Source of the DNA: Acidimicrobiales bacterium
GTDB lineage: Bacteria > Actinomycetota > Acidimicrobiia > Acidimicrobiales > Acidimicrobilacustridaceae
Assembly: GCA_023264135.1 (NCBI GenBank)
Contig: JALQSZ010000042.1
Coordinates: forward strand, 1 to 9,851
Direction of reading: 5' to 3'
DNA length: 9,851 bases
Both the position numbers and the translations under genes were made by a program. Numbering within the stretch: position 1 is the stretch's first letter; each line of letters starts with the position of its first letter. A model generated the notes under the pieces. The model made no database searches and had not been told where the DNA came from. It was given only the letters and a program-made list of their open reading frames with translations. Shown here one piece after another: positions 1 through 6,116 of this stretch.

Positions 1-1761
1 AATGGTGATGTTGTACGTGCCCGCAGTTGCGTAGACGTGGGGGAAGTCGCTTCCTGAGGAGAAAGAATTTGTCGAACCGTCGCCCCACGCGATCGTGATC
101 GTCCCCGATATTCCGCTAATCGGCATAGTCACTGAAGTTGACGAAGCCGGGGTCGTTACCGTGAGTGACATGTTGGCATCAGCGCTGAGTGAGTCTCCGG
201 AGATTGACCAGTTGTAGGTACCAGTGAGAGTTGATCGAGCACTCACAGCAGACGGGAGATAAACCAATCCGCTTGCACCGAAGGTGACGTTGATGTGCGG
301 GGTTTGAGCGGCCCAGCCGATGAGGGTGTTGCTGTAATTGGTTGCGGAGAGCCCTGATCCATCGAGCATTCGGATCATGTTTTGGACATTCCGGATATCC
401 CAGCTCGCGAGGTTCTGATCGAAGGAGATATCACCACCAAACATGTCTTGCATGTCGGTGACGTTGTGTGTGTTCCATCCGCTGATGTTCTGATTGAACG
501 CGAACGTGTTGTACATCATGCCGCTCATCGACGTGACGTGGCTTGTGTCCCAGTTCAACGATTGGTTGAACGAATTTGCATAAGCAAACGTGGCGACCAT
601 ATTGGTGACGTTGCTTGTATTCCAGTTTCCAACTGGTTGGTTGAATTTTCTGGCGTCGATGAACGTTCCTTGCAAGTTAACGAGGCTTGTTGTGTTCCAG
701 TTTCCAATGGGTTGGTTGAATGCAATGGCCGAACCAAACATCTCAAACATCGTCGTGACGTGACTTACGTCCCATGTGCCGATGGGTTGATTAAATGCAA
801 CCGCGAGCTTGAACATTGAGTCCATCGAAGTGACATTGCTGGTATTCCAGCTGTGGATGTCTCCGTTAAACATCAGCGCGCTATTGAACATGTAGTCCAT
901 TTCGGTGACCGCTGAGGTAGTCCACCCATTGAGACTTTGGTTGAAATTTTCCGCTTCGGCGAACATTGAGTTCATGGTGGTGACGTGGCTTACGTCCCAA
1001 GTTCCGATCGGTTGATTGAAAGTCCCCGCTGTGTGGAACATGTCGGCCATCGTCGTTACAGAACTCGTATCCCAGCCGCCGATAGGACTGTTAAAAGCAT
1101 CTGCCGAATTGAACATGTTTGCCATGGTGGTGACGTTGCTTGTGTCCCAACCCCCGATGGGCTGATTGAACGACAAGGCACCTTGGAACATGTTTGCCAT
1201 GTTGGTGACAGAACTTGTGTCCCAACCCCCGATTGCCCCGTTGAAGGCTTCAGCCCAAGTGAACATATTTGAAAGGTCGGTGACGGGTGTTGAGCTGGGG
1301 AGGGCGGTTGGTACTGACGCGATTGAGTACGCATCTTGGAACGCGCAAGCGAAACTGGTGTTTCCATTGGAGCCCCACGATGTGACGGCGGTGATGAGGT
1401 CTTGACCTACGTTGCCGCCGCAGTCGCCGTAGTGGGTGAATGATCCACTGATAGAAATGGTGTGAGCACCAGTCGATGCATAGGTATGCGGAACGTTGGC
1501 ATTGGTTGTGACGGAAGCTGAACTGCCGTCTCCCCAGTTGATGACAACGGTGCCAGTGACCGAACCTTGAATTGGAATTTCAATAGTGGTTGAAGTGGGC
1601 GTTGTCACGACGGTCAGCGTCATATCGCCGTCGGCCGCACTAGCGATCGAGGTATAGGGGCCGACAGAAAGCCCAACGAACGTCAGTGAAGCAATCAGCG
1701 ATGCTGTTACCAATGTTGCAAGTTGACGGACGCGAGTTTTTGGCGCCAGTTTCAATCTCAT
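1..1761 (-). CDS. Secreted BspA-family repeat surface protein with PKD-like modules (3' end outside window)
   Basis: The frame is open from ATG at 1761 to the left edge (587 codons, no stop), so the C-terminus is missing. An in-frame stop lies just upstream near 1806, with no other ATG between, and GAAGG about 9 bases ahead is a plausible ribosome site. Residues 1-45 form a signal peptide: basic start, hydrophobic core, and ASA-A cleavage near 42. Residues 47-106 are a PKD-like module (INWGDGS, then PHTYASTGAHTISI). A linker has the only two cysteines seen (114, 139), possibly a disulfide. Residues 173-471 hold twelve BspA/DUF285 repeats of the type FNQPIGGWDTSNVTTMANMF. A typical repeat cap (LIGWAAQ) follows, then a second PKD-like module from 531. 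Family members are exported surface proteins, often with adhesive roles; the ligand and anchoring here are unknown. It lies 42 bases behind the DUF6159-like gene and may be co-transcribed with it. Confidence 0.92.
   Translation of the reverse strand, partial: MRLKLAPKTRVRQLATLVTASLIASLTFVGLSVGPYTSIASAADGDMTLTVVTTPTSTTIEIPIQGSVTGTVVINWGDGSSASVTTNANVPHTYASTGAHTISISGSFTHYGDCGGNVGQDLITAVTSWGSNGNTSFACAFQDAYSIASVPTALPSSTPVTDLSNMFTWAEAFNGAIGGWDTSSVTNMANMFQGALSFNQPIGGWDTSNVTTMANMFNSADAFNSPIGGWDTSSVTTMADMFHTAGTFNQPIGTWDVSHVTTMNSMFAEAENFNQSLNGWTTSAVTEMDYMFNSALMFNGDIHSWNTSNVTSMDSMFKLAVAFNQPIGTWDVSHVTTMFEMFGSAIAFNQPIGNWNTTSLVNLQGTFIDARKFNQPVGNWNTSNVTNMVATFAYANSFNQSLNWDTSHVTSMSGMMYNTFAFNQNISGWNTHNVTDMQDMFGGDISFDQNLASWDIRNVQNMIRMLDGSGLSATNYSNTLIGWAAQTPHINVTFGASGLVYLPSAVSARSTLTGTYNWSISGDSLSADANMSLTVTTPASSTSVTMPISGISGTITIAWGDGSTNSFSSGSDFPHVYATAGTYNITI
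349..1245 (-). repeat. Twelve tandem 75-base units encoding BspA/DUF285 repeats
   Basis: Reading the minus strand, twelve consecutive units begin with Phe-Asn or Phe-Asp every 25 residues (75 bases). The core pattern is FNxxIxxW(D/N)TSxVTxMxxMF. The tenth unit (570-499) has 24 residues because one residue is missing before the Trp (FNQSLNWDTS). Similarity is strong in protein but weaker in DNA, with many third-position differences, so these are old repeats kept by selection rather than a fresh expansion. Because the unit length is divisible by three, the repeats also keep antisense frames open, which gives several spurious plus-strand ORFs. Confidence 0.93.
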
Positions 1762-1803
1762 TCCCGTCCGCCTTCGTGGAGAGCTCAGTCGACCATGGAT
1801 CGC

Positions 1804-2655
1804 TTAGCGCAAGCGTCCAGTCTTTGTTTTTGGCTTGAACGCGTTGGCGAGTTCGTCTTGAGTGAACGCGTCGCCATTCGGAAGGCCAACTGCGAATCGG
1901 TAGAGCGCGGTGCGGTAGATCGCGCCCAGTGCTGACATGAGACAACCGATGACAACAATCCAAATGAGAAGCAGCGGGATGCCAACGACGGGAAGGGCAA
2001 AGCTCAGCGCACCGAAGACGAGGATGCCGGGGAGCATCAAGAGAAAGCCGATGAGTCCGATGCCGGCTTGAGCAAACAAGTTTTCTCCCCACGTGGCTTT
2101 CAACAAGTGCGCAGATTTTTTGATTGCGGCGATCGGTCCGATTCCCTCAACGATGATGATGGGAAGAACAAGCCAGGTGATGACATTCCAGGCGGCACCA
2201 ATGAGGCCAGCGGCAATGTCTCCGACGAAACCGGCTTTGTCTCGAACGGCTTGCAACACCACACCAACGGTGGAGTTGATCGCCGACCAACCAAGGATCG
2301 ACGGAGTGCGACTTGTGGCTTTGGAAAATGCTTGACCCATCGTGAAGCTGCCGCCGTCGAGACGTTCGTTGGCGGCGGCGATCAACGTTGCCGCGAACAT
2401 TTGCGACACGAGTCCGATGATGAAAAGGCCGACAATGCCGACCGCCCACGACACGGGGGTCATGGCGAAATCGTCTTGGCCTGGTGCTGGATTGGAAATG
2501 AAGTCGGCGGTCAGCAGTACGCCCCCACCAACAGCGACGGCAATGACGCCGCAGGTGATCGCCGAGACAACTGGGATGGCGGCGAGCTTCTTTTCGCTCT
2601 TCAGTACGCCGAAGCTTGCGCCGGCGAGTGCCTTGCTATTTGCGAATTTCCCCAT
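1804..2655 (-). CDS. DUF6159-like multi-pass integral membrane protein
   Basis: This encodes 283 residues. Hydrophobic segments lie at about 26-50, 68-94, 146-169, 195-219 and 220-245, with a weaker one near 117-137, so it is an inner-membrane protein of about five or six helices. The basic N-terminus and the end pattern, ALYRFAVG followed by a polar tail with FTQDELANAFKPK, match my recollection of the DUF6159 family, whose function is unknown. The loop near 170-195 (IVEGIGPIAAIKKSAHLLKATWG) resembles membrane proteins in which paired helices flank an amphipathic stretch. ATG at 2655 has no convincing Shine-Dalgarno site, but TAGGCT sits six bases upstream, as expected for a leaderless transcript. 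It follows the phosphatase gene by 39 bases and precedes the BspA-type gene by 42. Gene call certain; family assignment from memory. Confidence 0.85.
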   Translation of the reverse strand: MGKFANSKALAGASFGVLKSEKKLAAIPVVSAITCGVIAVAVGGGVLLTADFISNPAPGQDDFAMTPVSWAVGIVGLFIIGLVSQMFAATLIAAANERLDGGSFTMGQAFSKATSRTPSILGWSAINSTVGVVLQAVRDKAGFVGDIAAGLIGAAWNVITWLVLPIIIVEGIGPIAAIKKSAHLLKATWGENLFAQAGIGLIGFLLMLPGILVFGALSFALPVVGIPLLLIWIVVIGCLMSALGAIYRTALYRFAVGLPNGDAFTQDELANAFKPKTKTGRLR

Positions 2656-2661
2656 GAGTTC

Positions 2662-2667
2662 AGCCTA
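2662..2667 (-). promoter_or_regulatory. Candidate -10 element (TAGGCT) of a leaderless promoter
   Basis: On the minus strand TAGGCT lies exactly six bases before the ATG at 2655, so transcription would start at or next to the A of the start codon. No good -35 hexamer is seen at 16-18 bases upstream. The same TAGnnT-N6-start layout occurs in front of two other genes in this window, which raises its credibility. Not proven without transcription-start data. Confidence 0.45.
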
Positions 2668-2694
2668 GGGGAGATACTCAATGAGCTCGCAGAA

Positions 2695-3273
2695 TTACGG
2701 CTCGATCAGCGGATCAATGTCGACGATCTCGCCGTGGGCGCCGTCGGGCAGCAAAAGCGCAGCTGTGGCCGCGCAAAGAACATCGAGTTTGTCGGCCGTT
2801 GCCGCGTAGACCTCGAGTCCTTCTCCGACCGGGTCGGCGATGTCGTCGGCGGCGATACCGGCGGGTCGACCTTTTGGTCGGAGCGCGGCGACCGTGGCGC
2901 ACCAGTCGCGGACCGATTGGCCGGGCTTGCGAGGTCCAACTTTGTTTCCCAATCGAACGATTTCGCCCATCACAAAGGTGCGTTCGATCGCCGCACGGTC
3001 GTGAATGACGACGCCGTGCACATGGTCGCGAGTCATGCCGATGATGAGGTCGGCCTCGGCGACGTCCTCGCCTTTGATCCGCCGACTTTCGTGTTCAGAA
3101 AGGTCGAGGCCGCGAGCAGCAAGCGTTTCCACCGCGTGATTGGTGGCCGGGCCGCCCCAGCCAAGCGTTCCGGCCGAATGCACGCGAGCCTCCATGCCGC
3201 GCAGCGCAAGGTGATGCGCGAGGAGGCCCATCGCCATAGGTGAACGACACGTATTGCCGGAACAGATGATCAA
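2695..3273 (-). CDS. Low-molecular-weight protein tyrosine phosphatase (LMW-PTP/ArsC-like fold)
   Basis: Numbered from TTG, this has 192 residues. The catalytic P-loop is near the N-terminus, CSGNTCRSP, with nucleophile Cys4 and Arg10 in the C-x5-R arrangement. SAG at 33-35 and the likely general acid in DPVG (Asp147) complete the signature. The family hydrolyses phosphotyrosine on cytoplasmic proteins; bacterial members often act on kinases or on enzymes of envelope polysaccharide synthesis. The start is uncertain. TTG at 3273 is the only usual start after an in-frame TAG upstream, but family members usually have three or four more residues before the P-loop. An ATC codon at 3282-3280 would give MEILIICSGNTCRSP, the usual length, and sits six bases after a TAGGAT -10 element. 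The C-terminal 35 residues extend past the core. The gene lies between the alpha/beta-barrel gene (34 bases) and the DUF6159-like gene (39 bases). Confidence 0.88.
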   Translation of the reverse strand: MIICSGNTCRSPMAMGLLAHHLALRGMEARVHSAGTLGWGGPATNHAVETLAARGLDLSEHESRRIKGEDVAEADLIIGMTRDHVHGVVIHDRAAIERTFVMGEIVRLGNKVGPRKPGQSVRDWCATVAALRPKGRPAGIAADDIADPVGEGLEVYAATADKLDVLCAATAALLLPDGAHGEIVDIDPLIEP

Positions 3274-3288
3274 GATTTCGATGGCCTG

Positions 3289-3294
3289 ATCCTA
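3289..3294 (-). promoter_or_regulatory. Candidate -10 element (TAGGAT) ahead of the phosphatase gene
   Basis: TAGGAT on the minus strand is a good match to the TAnnnT -10 pattern. It ends six bases before the ATC at 3282 and fifteen before the TTG at 3273. It lies in the 34-base gap after the alpha/beta-barrel gene, so the phosphatase gene may have its own promoter although it is in line with the upstream genes. No clear -35 is visible. Confidence 0.45.
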
Positions 3295-3307
3295 GAAGGC
3301 CGAGGAA

Positions 3308-3928
3308 CTACGCCTGAACAGCCGAGCCGGAGAGTTCGTCGAAAACACATCGCCATGAAGAACGAAGTGACCCGCTCGCTGCAGTAATGGTGTTGATGAG
3401 GTCGGTTCCGGCATCGTCGTGATCGAGCAACACCAATGGTTCGTTGTCGTCACTGTCGATCACTCGCACGGTAAACGAGGTGTCCGCGGGTACTGCGAGT
3501 TCTGCGATGTGTTGTTTGAGTCCAACGGCGAGCGCGTCGTCGTTGAGTTGGAAGAGGTCGAGCAATGGGGTGCGTGCCGGTGGCCACCATCTCGAGGGAA
3601 GGGCAGCGACGAGTTCGCAATCGCGCCGTTCGACGCGCAGATTGCCTCTGAGGAAGTCGGGCAGACCACTACTTGAACGTGTGTGCTCGACGTAGGCCTC
3701 GCTGGTGAGCACCGCAAGCGAATCGAGTTCGTACATCGTGAGGTACTGCGGTGGGTTGTCATCGCGTCCGCTGCTCACCCATTCGAAGCGACGAGCGCGC
3801 AGGAATCCTGGGAGTCGGAGTTGCTCTCGGTGGTGGTCGTCGCACCAGTTTGAAAACTGTTCGTGAAGGTGCGTGGGGAGCCACGTGGCGAGATAGAGAA
3901 CAGCTGTGGGCGTTTTCGTTGGTTGCAT
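3308..3928 (-). CDS. Small dimeric alpha/beta-barrel-like protein (DUF4286/EthD-like), function unknown
   Basis: This encodes 206 residues with no signal peptide or membrane segment. The N-terminal 75 residues have the look of a ferredoxin-like dimeric barrel: a hydrophobic strand (AVLYLATW), a helix with FSNWCDDHHREQL, then LPGFLRARRFEW and a strand with YLTMYEL. The PGFxxxRRF pattern is common in the DUF4286 and EthD-like groups, which include small degradative enzymes and ligand-binding proteins. The second half (FTVRVIDSDDNEPLVLLDHDD and beyond) is not recognised. The ATG at 3928 starts two bases after the MFS stop codon. GAAGG six bases before the ATG lies inside the MFS gene's 3' end, so the two are almost surely co-transcribed and translationally coupled. 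It could bind or process the compound handled by the exporter, but that is inference from position only. Confidence 0.78.
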   Translation of the reverse strand: MQPTKTPTAVLYLATWLPTHLHEQFSNWCDDHHREQLRLPGFLRARRFEWVSSGRDDNPPQYLTMYELDSLAVLTSEAYVEHTRSSSGLPDFLRGNLRVERRDCELVAALPSRWWPPARTPLLDLFQLNDDALAVGLKQHIAELAVPADTSFTVRVIDSDDNEPLVLLDHDDAGTDLINTITAASGSLRSSWRCVFDELSGSAVQA

Positions 3929-3930
3929 GG

Positions 3931-5361
3931 TCAGCCTTCGAATGCGGGCAATGTCGTGAGTCCCGCTTCGGTTTCCATTTCTTTGATGAGCGTTTGTTCC
4001 TGCGCTTTTCGTTCTTCAGGTGTGCCAGTCAGTTTCTTATGCGAAACGACTCGCGTCATCGTTGCTGTTGCCAATAGTGCGAGACCCAAAGTCGTGACAT
4101 AAATGGCACGGAATCCGCCGATGGTTGATGCGGCGAGAGCAACGCTGATTCCCATAGTTGAACCGAGAAGGGCAATCATGCGCATAGTCGCCATTCCGAC
4201 ACCGAAATACTCAGGGCTCAGTGCTGCACCTCCCGCCGATGCAACGGCGGGGCGCACGAATCCATTGGCAATTCCTTGCACGATGAGAGCGACCGTGATG
4301 AGTCCGAGCGATTTGGTGTTGTAACCAACAAGGAATAGCACCATCGAAAAGGCCATTGATGTTGTGCCAATGAGTCCACCGCGTCGCTCGCCAAATCTTG
4401 CGGCGACTCGTCCTCCGATGATTGCGCCAAAGCACATGCCAAGCGGAAGCGGCAGCATGAGAAAGGCGGTTTCGGCAACGGATTTCCCAAAGCGTTGTTG
4501 CAGGAGAAGCGGCGCGCTGAAGAACACCGCGTTGCTCGAGGTTTGTGAGAAGAACTCGGAGATTGCGGGCATCGAATACGCGGGGTTGGCGAGGAGTCCG
4601 GTGGGAAGAAGCGGAAACTTCGCCCGCTTCTCGATGCGAATGAAAAGGAGAATGAGAAGTGGTGCAGAGATGATGAGGGCTAGTGCGGCAGGTTGTGTCC
4701 ACCCCCATGATCCACCGCGATCGAGATAGAGAAGGATCGCTCCGGTGGCGAGCATGAGTGTGATGCCGCCGGCGATATCAAAACCGATGTTTGAACGACG
4801 TTTGGTTTCTGAAAGCCAACGGGTGCAAAAGGGAAGAAAGAGAAACGCAAGTGCACCTTGCGCAAAAAACACACCCCGCCAACTAAGCGCTTCGACCATC
4901 GGCCCGCCGAAAACCAAACCGAGTGCCGGAGCTGCGGCCGTAACGAATGCCCACATGCCGAGCGCTCGTGGTCGCGCATCGAGGGGGAACGTTTCCATAA
5001 TGAGTGCGATCGCGGTTGGCGCAGTTGCGAAACCGGCGGTCTGACTGATGGTGCGGAAGAGGATGAGTGATCCGGCGTTCCACGACAGCGCAGTGAGAAG
5101 AGCGGCACCGCCAGAAATTGTGAGTCCGAGAAGAAAGACGCGGCGTTGACCTTTGAGATCGCCGAGGCGGCCAAAGGTGGGGAGCATGACGGCGCCGAAC
5201 AGCATCGGTAGTGACACGACCCAGGAAATCGTTGAGCGCGATGCGTGAAGGTTGGCGCTGATCTCTGGAAGGGCGGCGACGAGGATGACCGATGGCCAAC
5301 CCGACACAAAGACGCCGAGCATCGTGGCGACGAGCACTCGCCGCTGCTTCCCCCTGTCCAC
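3931..5361 (-). CDS. MFS transporter, DHA2 (EmrB/QacA-type) family
   Basis: This encodes 476 residues, almost entirely hydrophobic helices, consistent with the usual 14-helix proton-driven exporters of this size. The loop between helices 2 and 3 carries motif A (GRLGDLKGQRR, 64-74). Helix 4 has a motif-B-like R103...Q107. Helix 5 has the antiporter-type motif C region (APALGLVFGGP) followed by LSWRGVFF, typical of DHA2. FDIAGGITLML near 194 is the usual central-helix signature. The tail (440-476) is polar and cytoplasmic. Start is GTG at 5361; TAGTCT lies six bases upstream and no Shine-Dalgarno site is seen, suggesting a leaderless message. It is divergent from the SDR1 gene across 68 bases and leads the minus-strand run, with the small barrel protein two bases behind. 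No regulator gene is adjacent. Substrate unknown; export of a product or toxic substrate of the neighbouring SDR enzymes is possible. Confidence 0.9.
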   Translation of the reverse strand: MDRGKQRRVLVATMLGVFVSGWPSVILVAALPEISANLHASRSTISWVVSLPMLFGAVMLPTFGRLGDLKGQRRVFLLGLTISGGAALLTALSWNAGSLILFRTISQTAGFATAPTAIALIMETFPLDARPRALGMWAFVTAAAPALGLVFGGPMVEALSWRGVFFAQGALAFLFLPFCTRWLSETKRRSNIGFDIAGGITLMLATGAILLYLDRGGSWGWTQPAALALIISAPLLILLFIRIEKRAKFPLLPTGLLANPAYSMPAISEFFSQTSSNAVFFSAPLLLQQRFGKSVAETAFLMLPLPLGMCFGAIIGGRVAARFGERRGGLIGTTSMAFSMVLFLVGYNTKSLGLITVALIVQGIANGFVRPAVASAGGAALSPEYFGVGMATMRMIALLGSTMGISVALAASTIGGFRAIYVTTLGLALLATATMTRVVSHKKLTGTPEERKAQEQTLIKEMETEAGLTTLPAFEG

Positions 5362-5367
5362 CGAGCG

Positions 5368-5373
5368 AGACTA
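5368..5373 (-). promoter_or_regulatory. Candidate -10 element (TAGTCT) of the MFS gene
   Basis: On the minus strand TAGTCT is followed by six bases and then the GTG start at 5361. This is the same geometry seen before the DUF6159-like gene and before the possible ATC start of the phosphatase gene. No TTGACA-like -35 is seen at 17 bases. Confidence 0.45.
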
Positions 5374-5402
5374 CCGGTGACAGCTGCGGGGGAGGAGCGA
5401 AC

Positions 5403-5423
5403 TAGCGTTTCGGCCTCGGGAGG
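5403..5423 (+). promoter_or_regulatory. Candidate -10 (TAGCGT) and strong ribosome site for the SDR1-SDR2 pair
   Basis: TAGCGT at 5403-5408 could be a -10 element. GGGAGG at 5418-5423 is a strong Shine-Dalgarno site, six bases before the ATG at 5430. GTGACA at 5377-5382 resembles a -35, but the 20-base spacer is too long to be convincing. Unlike the divergent MFS gene, this unit therefore seems to have a short leader. A palindromic ACCGGT (5373-5378) overlaps the end of the MFS -10 and is a possible operator, though a six-base palindrome is weak evidence. Confidence 0.4.
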
Positions 5424-5429
5424 ATTGCT

Positions 5430-6116
5430 ATGGGGCCATCACCAACAACGCTTGTCATCACGACGAGGTCGGGCATCGGCGCGTCGGTCGCCAAGCGACT
5501 TCAAGATCGTGGCGACGCAATTTTGCAAACCGATCCGTCTCTCGATCTCACTGATGCTGGTGCAGTCGCTGCGTCGTTGCGATCGCTCTGTGGATCGAAC
5601 ACGGTCGATCGTGTGGTGCTTGCCGCAATCGATCCTTCGGCGTTTCGTGCCGCGCCTATTACCTCGCTGAGCGAAGCGGAGTGGGATCAAGCAGCGGAAT
5701 ATTCAATGCGCGCGGCATTTATCGCGCTGCAACAAGCGCACGCGGTTGTTGCCGATGGTGGGCGTGTCATTCTCGTCCTTCCCACCGTTGTCACCACTGG
5801 CGTTGCTGAACTTGTTCCGTTGTGCACCGCAGTCGAAGCGATTCGGGTAATGGCGAAGGCGGTGGCCCGACGTTGGGGCGCTCGTTCCATCACGGTGAAC
5901 ACCATCGAAGTTGAACTTTCGGCGTTCATGCTGGGCGATGACGATGCCGACGGTGTCGTGATGCCCGCAGTTCCAGTGTTGGGGCAACCAGCGCTTCCAC
6001 CGTCGTCGGCAGTCGACGATGTTCTCGGACTTGTCGACATGTTGGCGACCCCCGCGGCCGGTGCCATAACCGGCGCACTGTTGGTTGCCGATCGCGGAAC
6101 GGTGATGCAGCCATGA
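5430..6116 (+). CDS. Degenerate short-chain dehydrogenase/reductase (SDR1), catalytic residues lost
   Basis: This encodes 228 residues with the order of SDR elements but few key residues. The nucleotide loop is ITTRSGIG (10-17), keeping only GIG of TGxxxGxG. DLTD (39-42) matches the adenine-contact segment. The usual NNAG is LAAI (64-67). By spacing, the tetrad Asn is Ser92, the Ser falls in LPT (117-119), Tyr is Leu131 and Lys is Val135 (LCTAV in place of YxxxK). The ends still look SDR-like (ITVNTIEVE; GALLVADRGTVM). Length is slightly under the usual 240-260. It should fold as an SDR but is unlikely to reduce anything itself. The ATG at 5430 has a strong ribosome site, and the stop overlaps the start of SDR2 by ATGA, so equal co-production and a structural or regulatory role with SDR2 are plausible. 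The frame is intact, with no sign of a pseudogene. Confidence 0.87.
   Translation: MGPSPTTLVITTRSGIGASVAKRLQDRGDAILQTDPSLDLTDAGAVAASLRSLCGSNTVDRVVLAAIDPSAFRAAPITSLSEAEWDQAAEYSMRAAFIALQQAHAVVADGGRVILVLPTVVTTGVAELVPLCTAVEAIRVMAKAVARRWGARSITVNTIEVELSAFMLGDDDADGVVMPAVPVLGQPALPPSSAVDDVLGLVDMLATPAAGAITGALLVADRGTVMQP

Noticed and set aside
349..1245. CRISPR array or minisatellite
   Set aside because: The 75-base units are coding, diverged at third positions and contiguous without unique spacers.
382..1405. Plus-strand ORFs with a repeating HVGDVACVP-type pattern
   Set aside because: They are antisense readings of the BspA repeats. The 75-base period keeps the opposite frames open, and the minus-strand frame gives a coherent signal peptide, PKD-like and BspA architecture.
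2068..3243. 391-residue plus-strand ORF
   Set aside because: It lies antisense across the DUF6159-like and phosphatase genes, both of which have clear family features. Its translation is highly charged, Asp/Arg/Gly rich and unlike any family I recognise.
5362..5429. Strong sigma70-type -35/-10 promoter for SDR1
   Set aside because: GTGACA and TAGCGT are present but separated by 20 bases, too long for a standard promoter. Only the -10 and the ribosome site are kept, as low-confidence elements.
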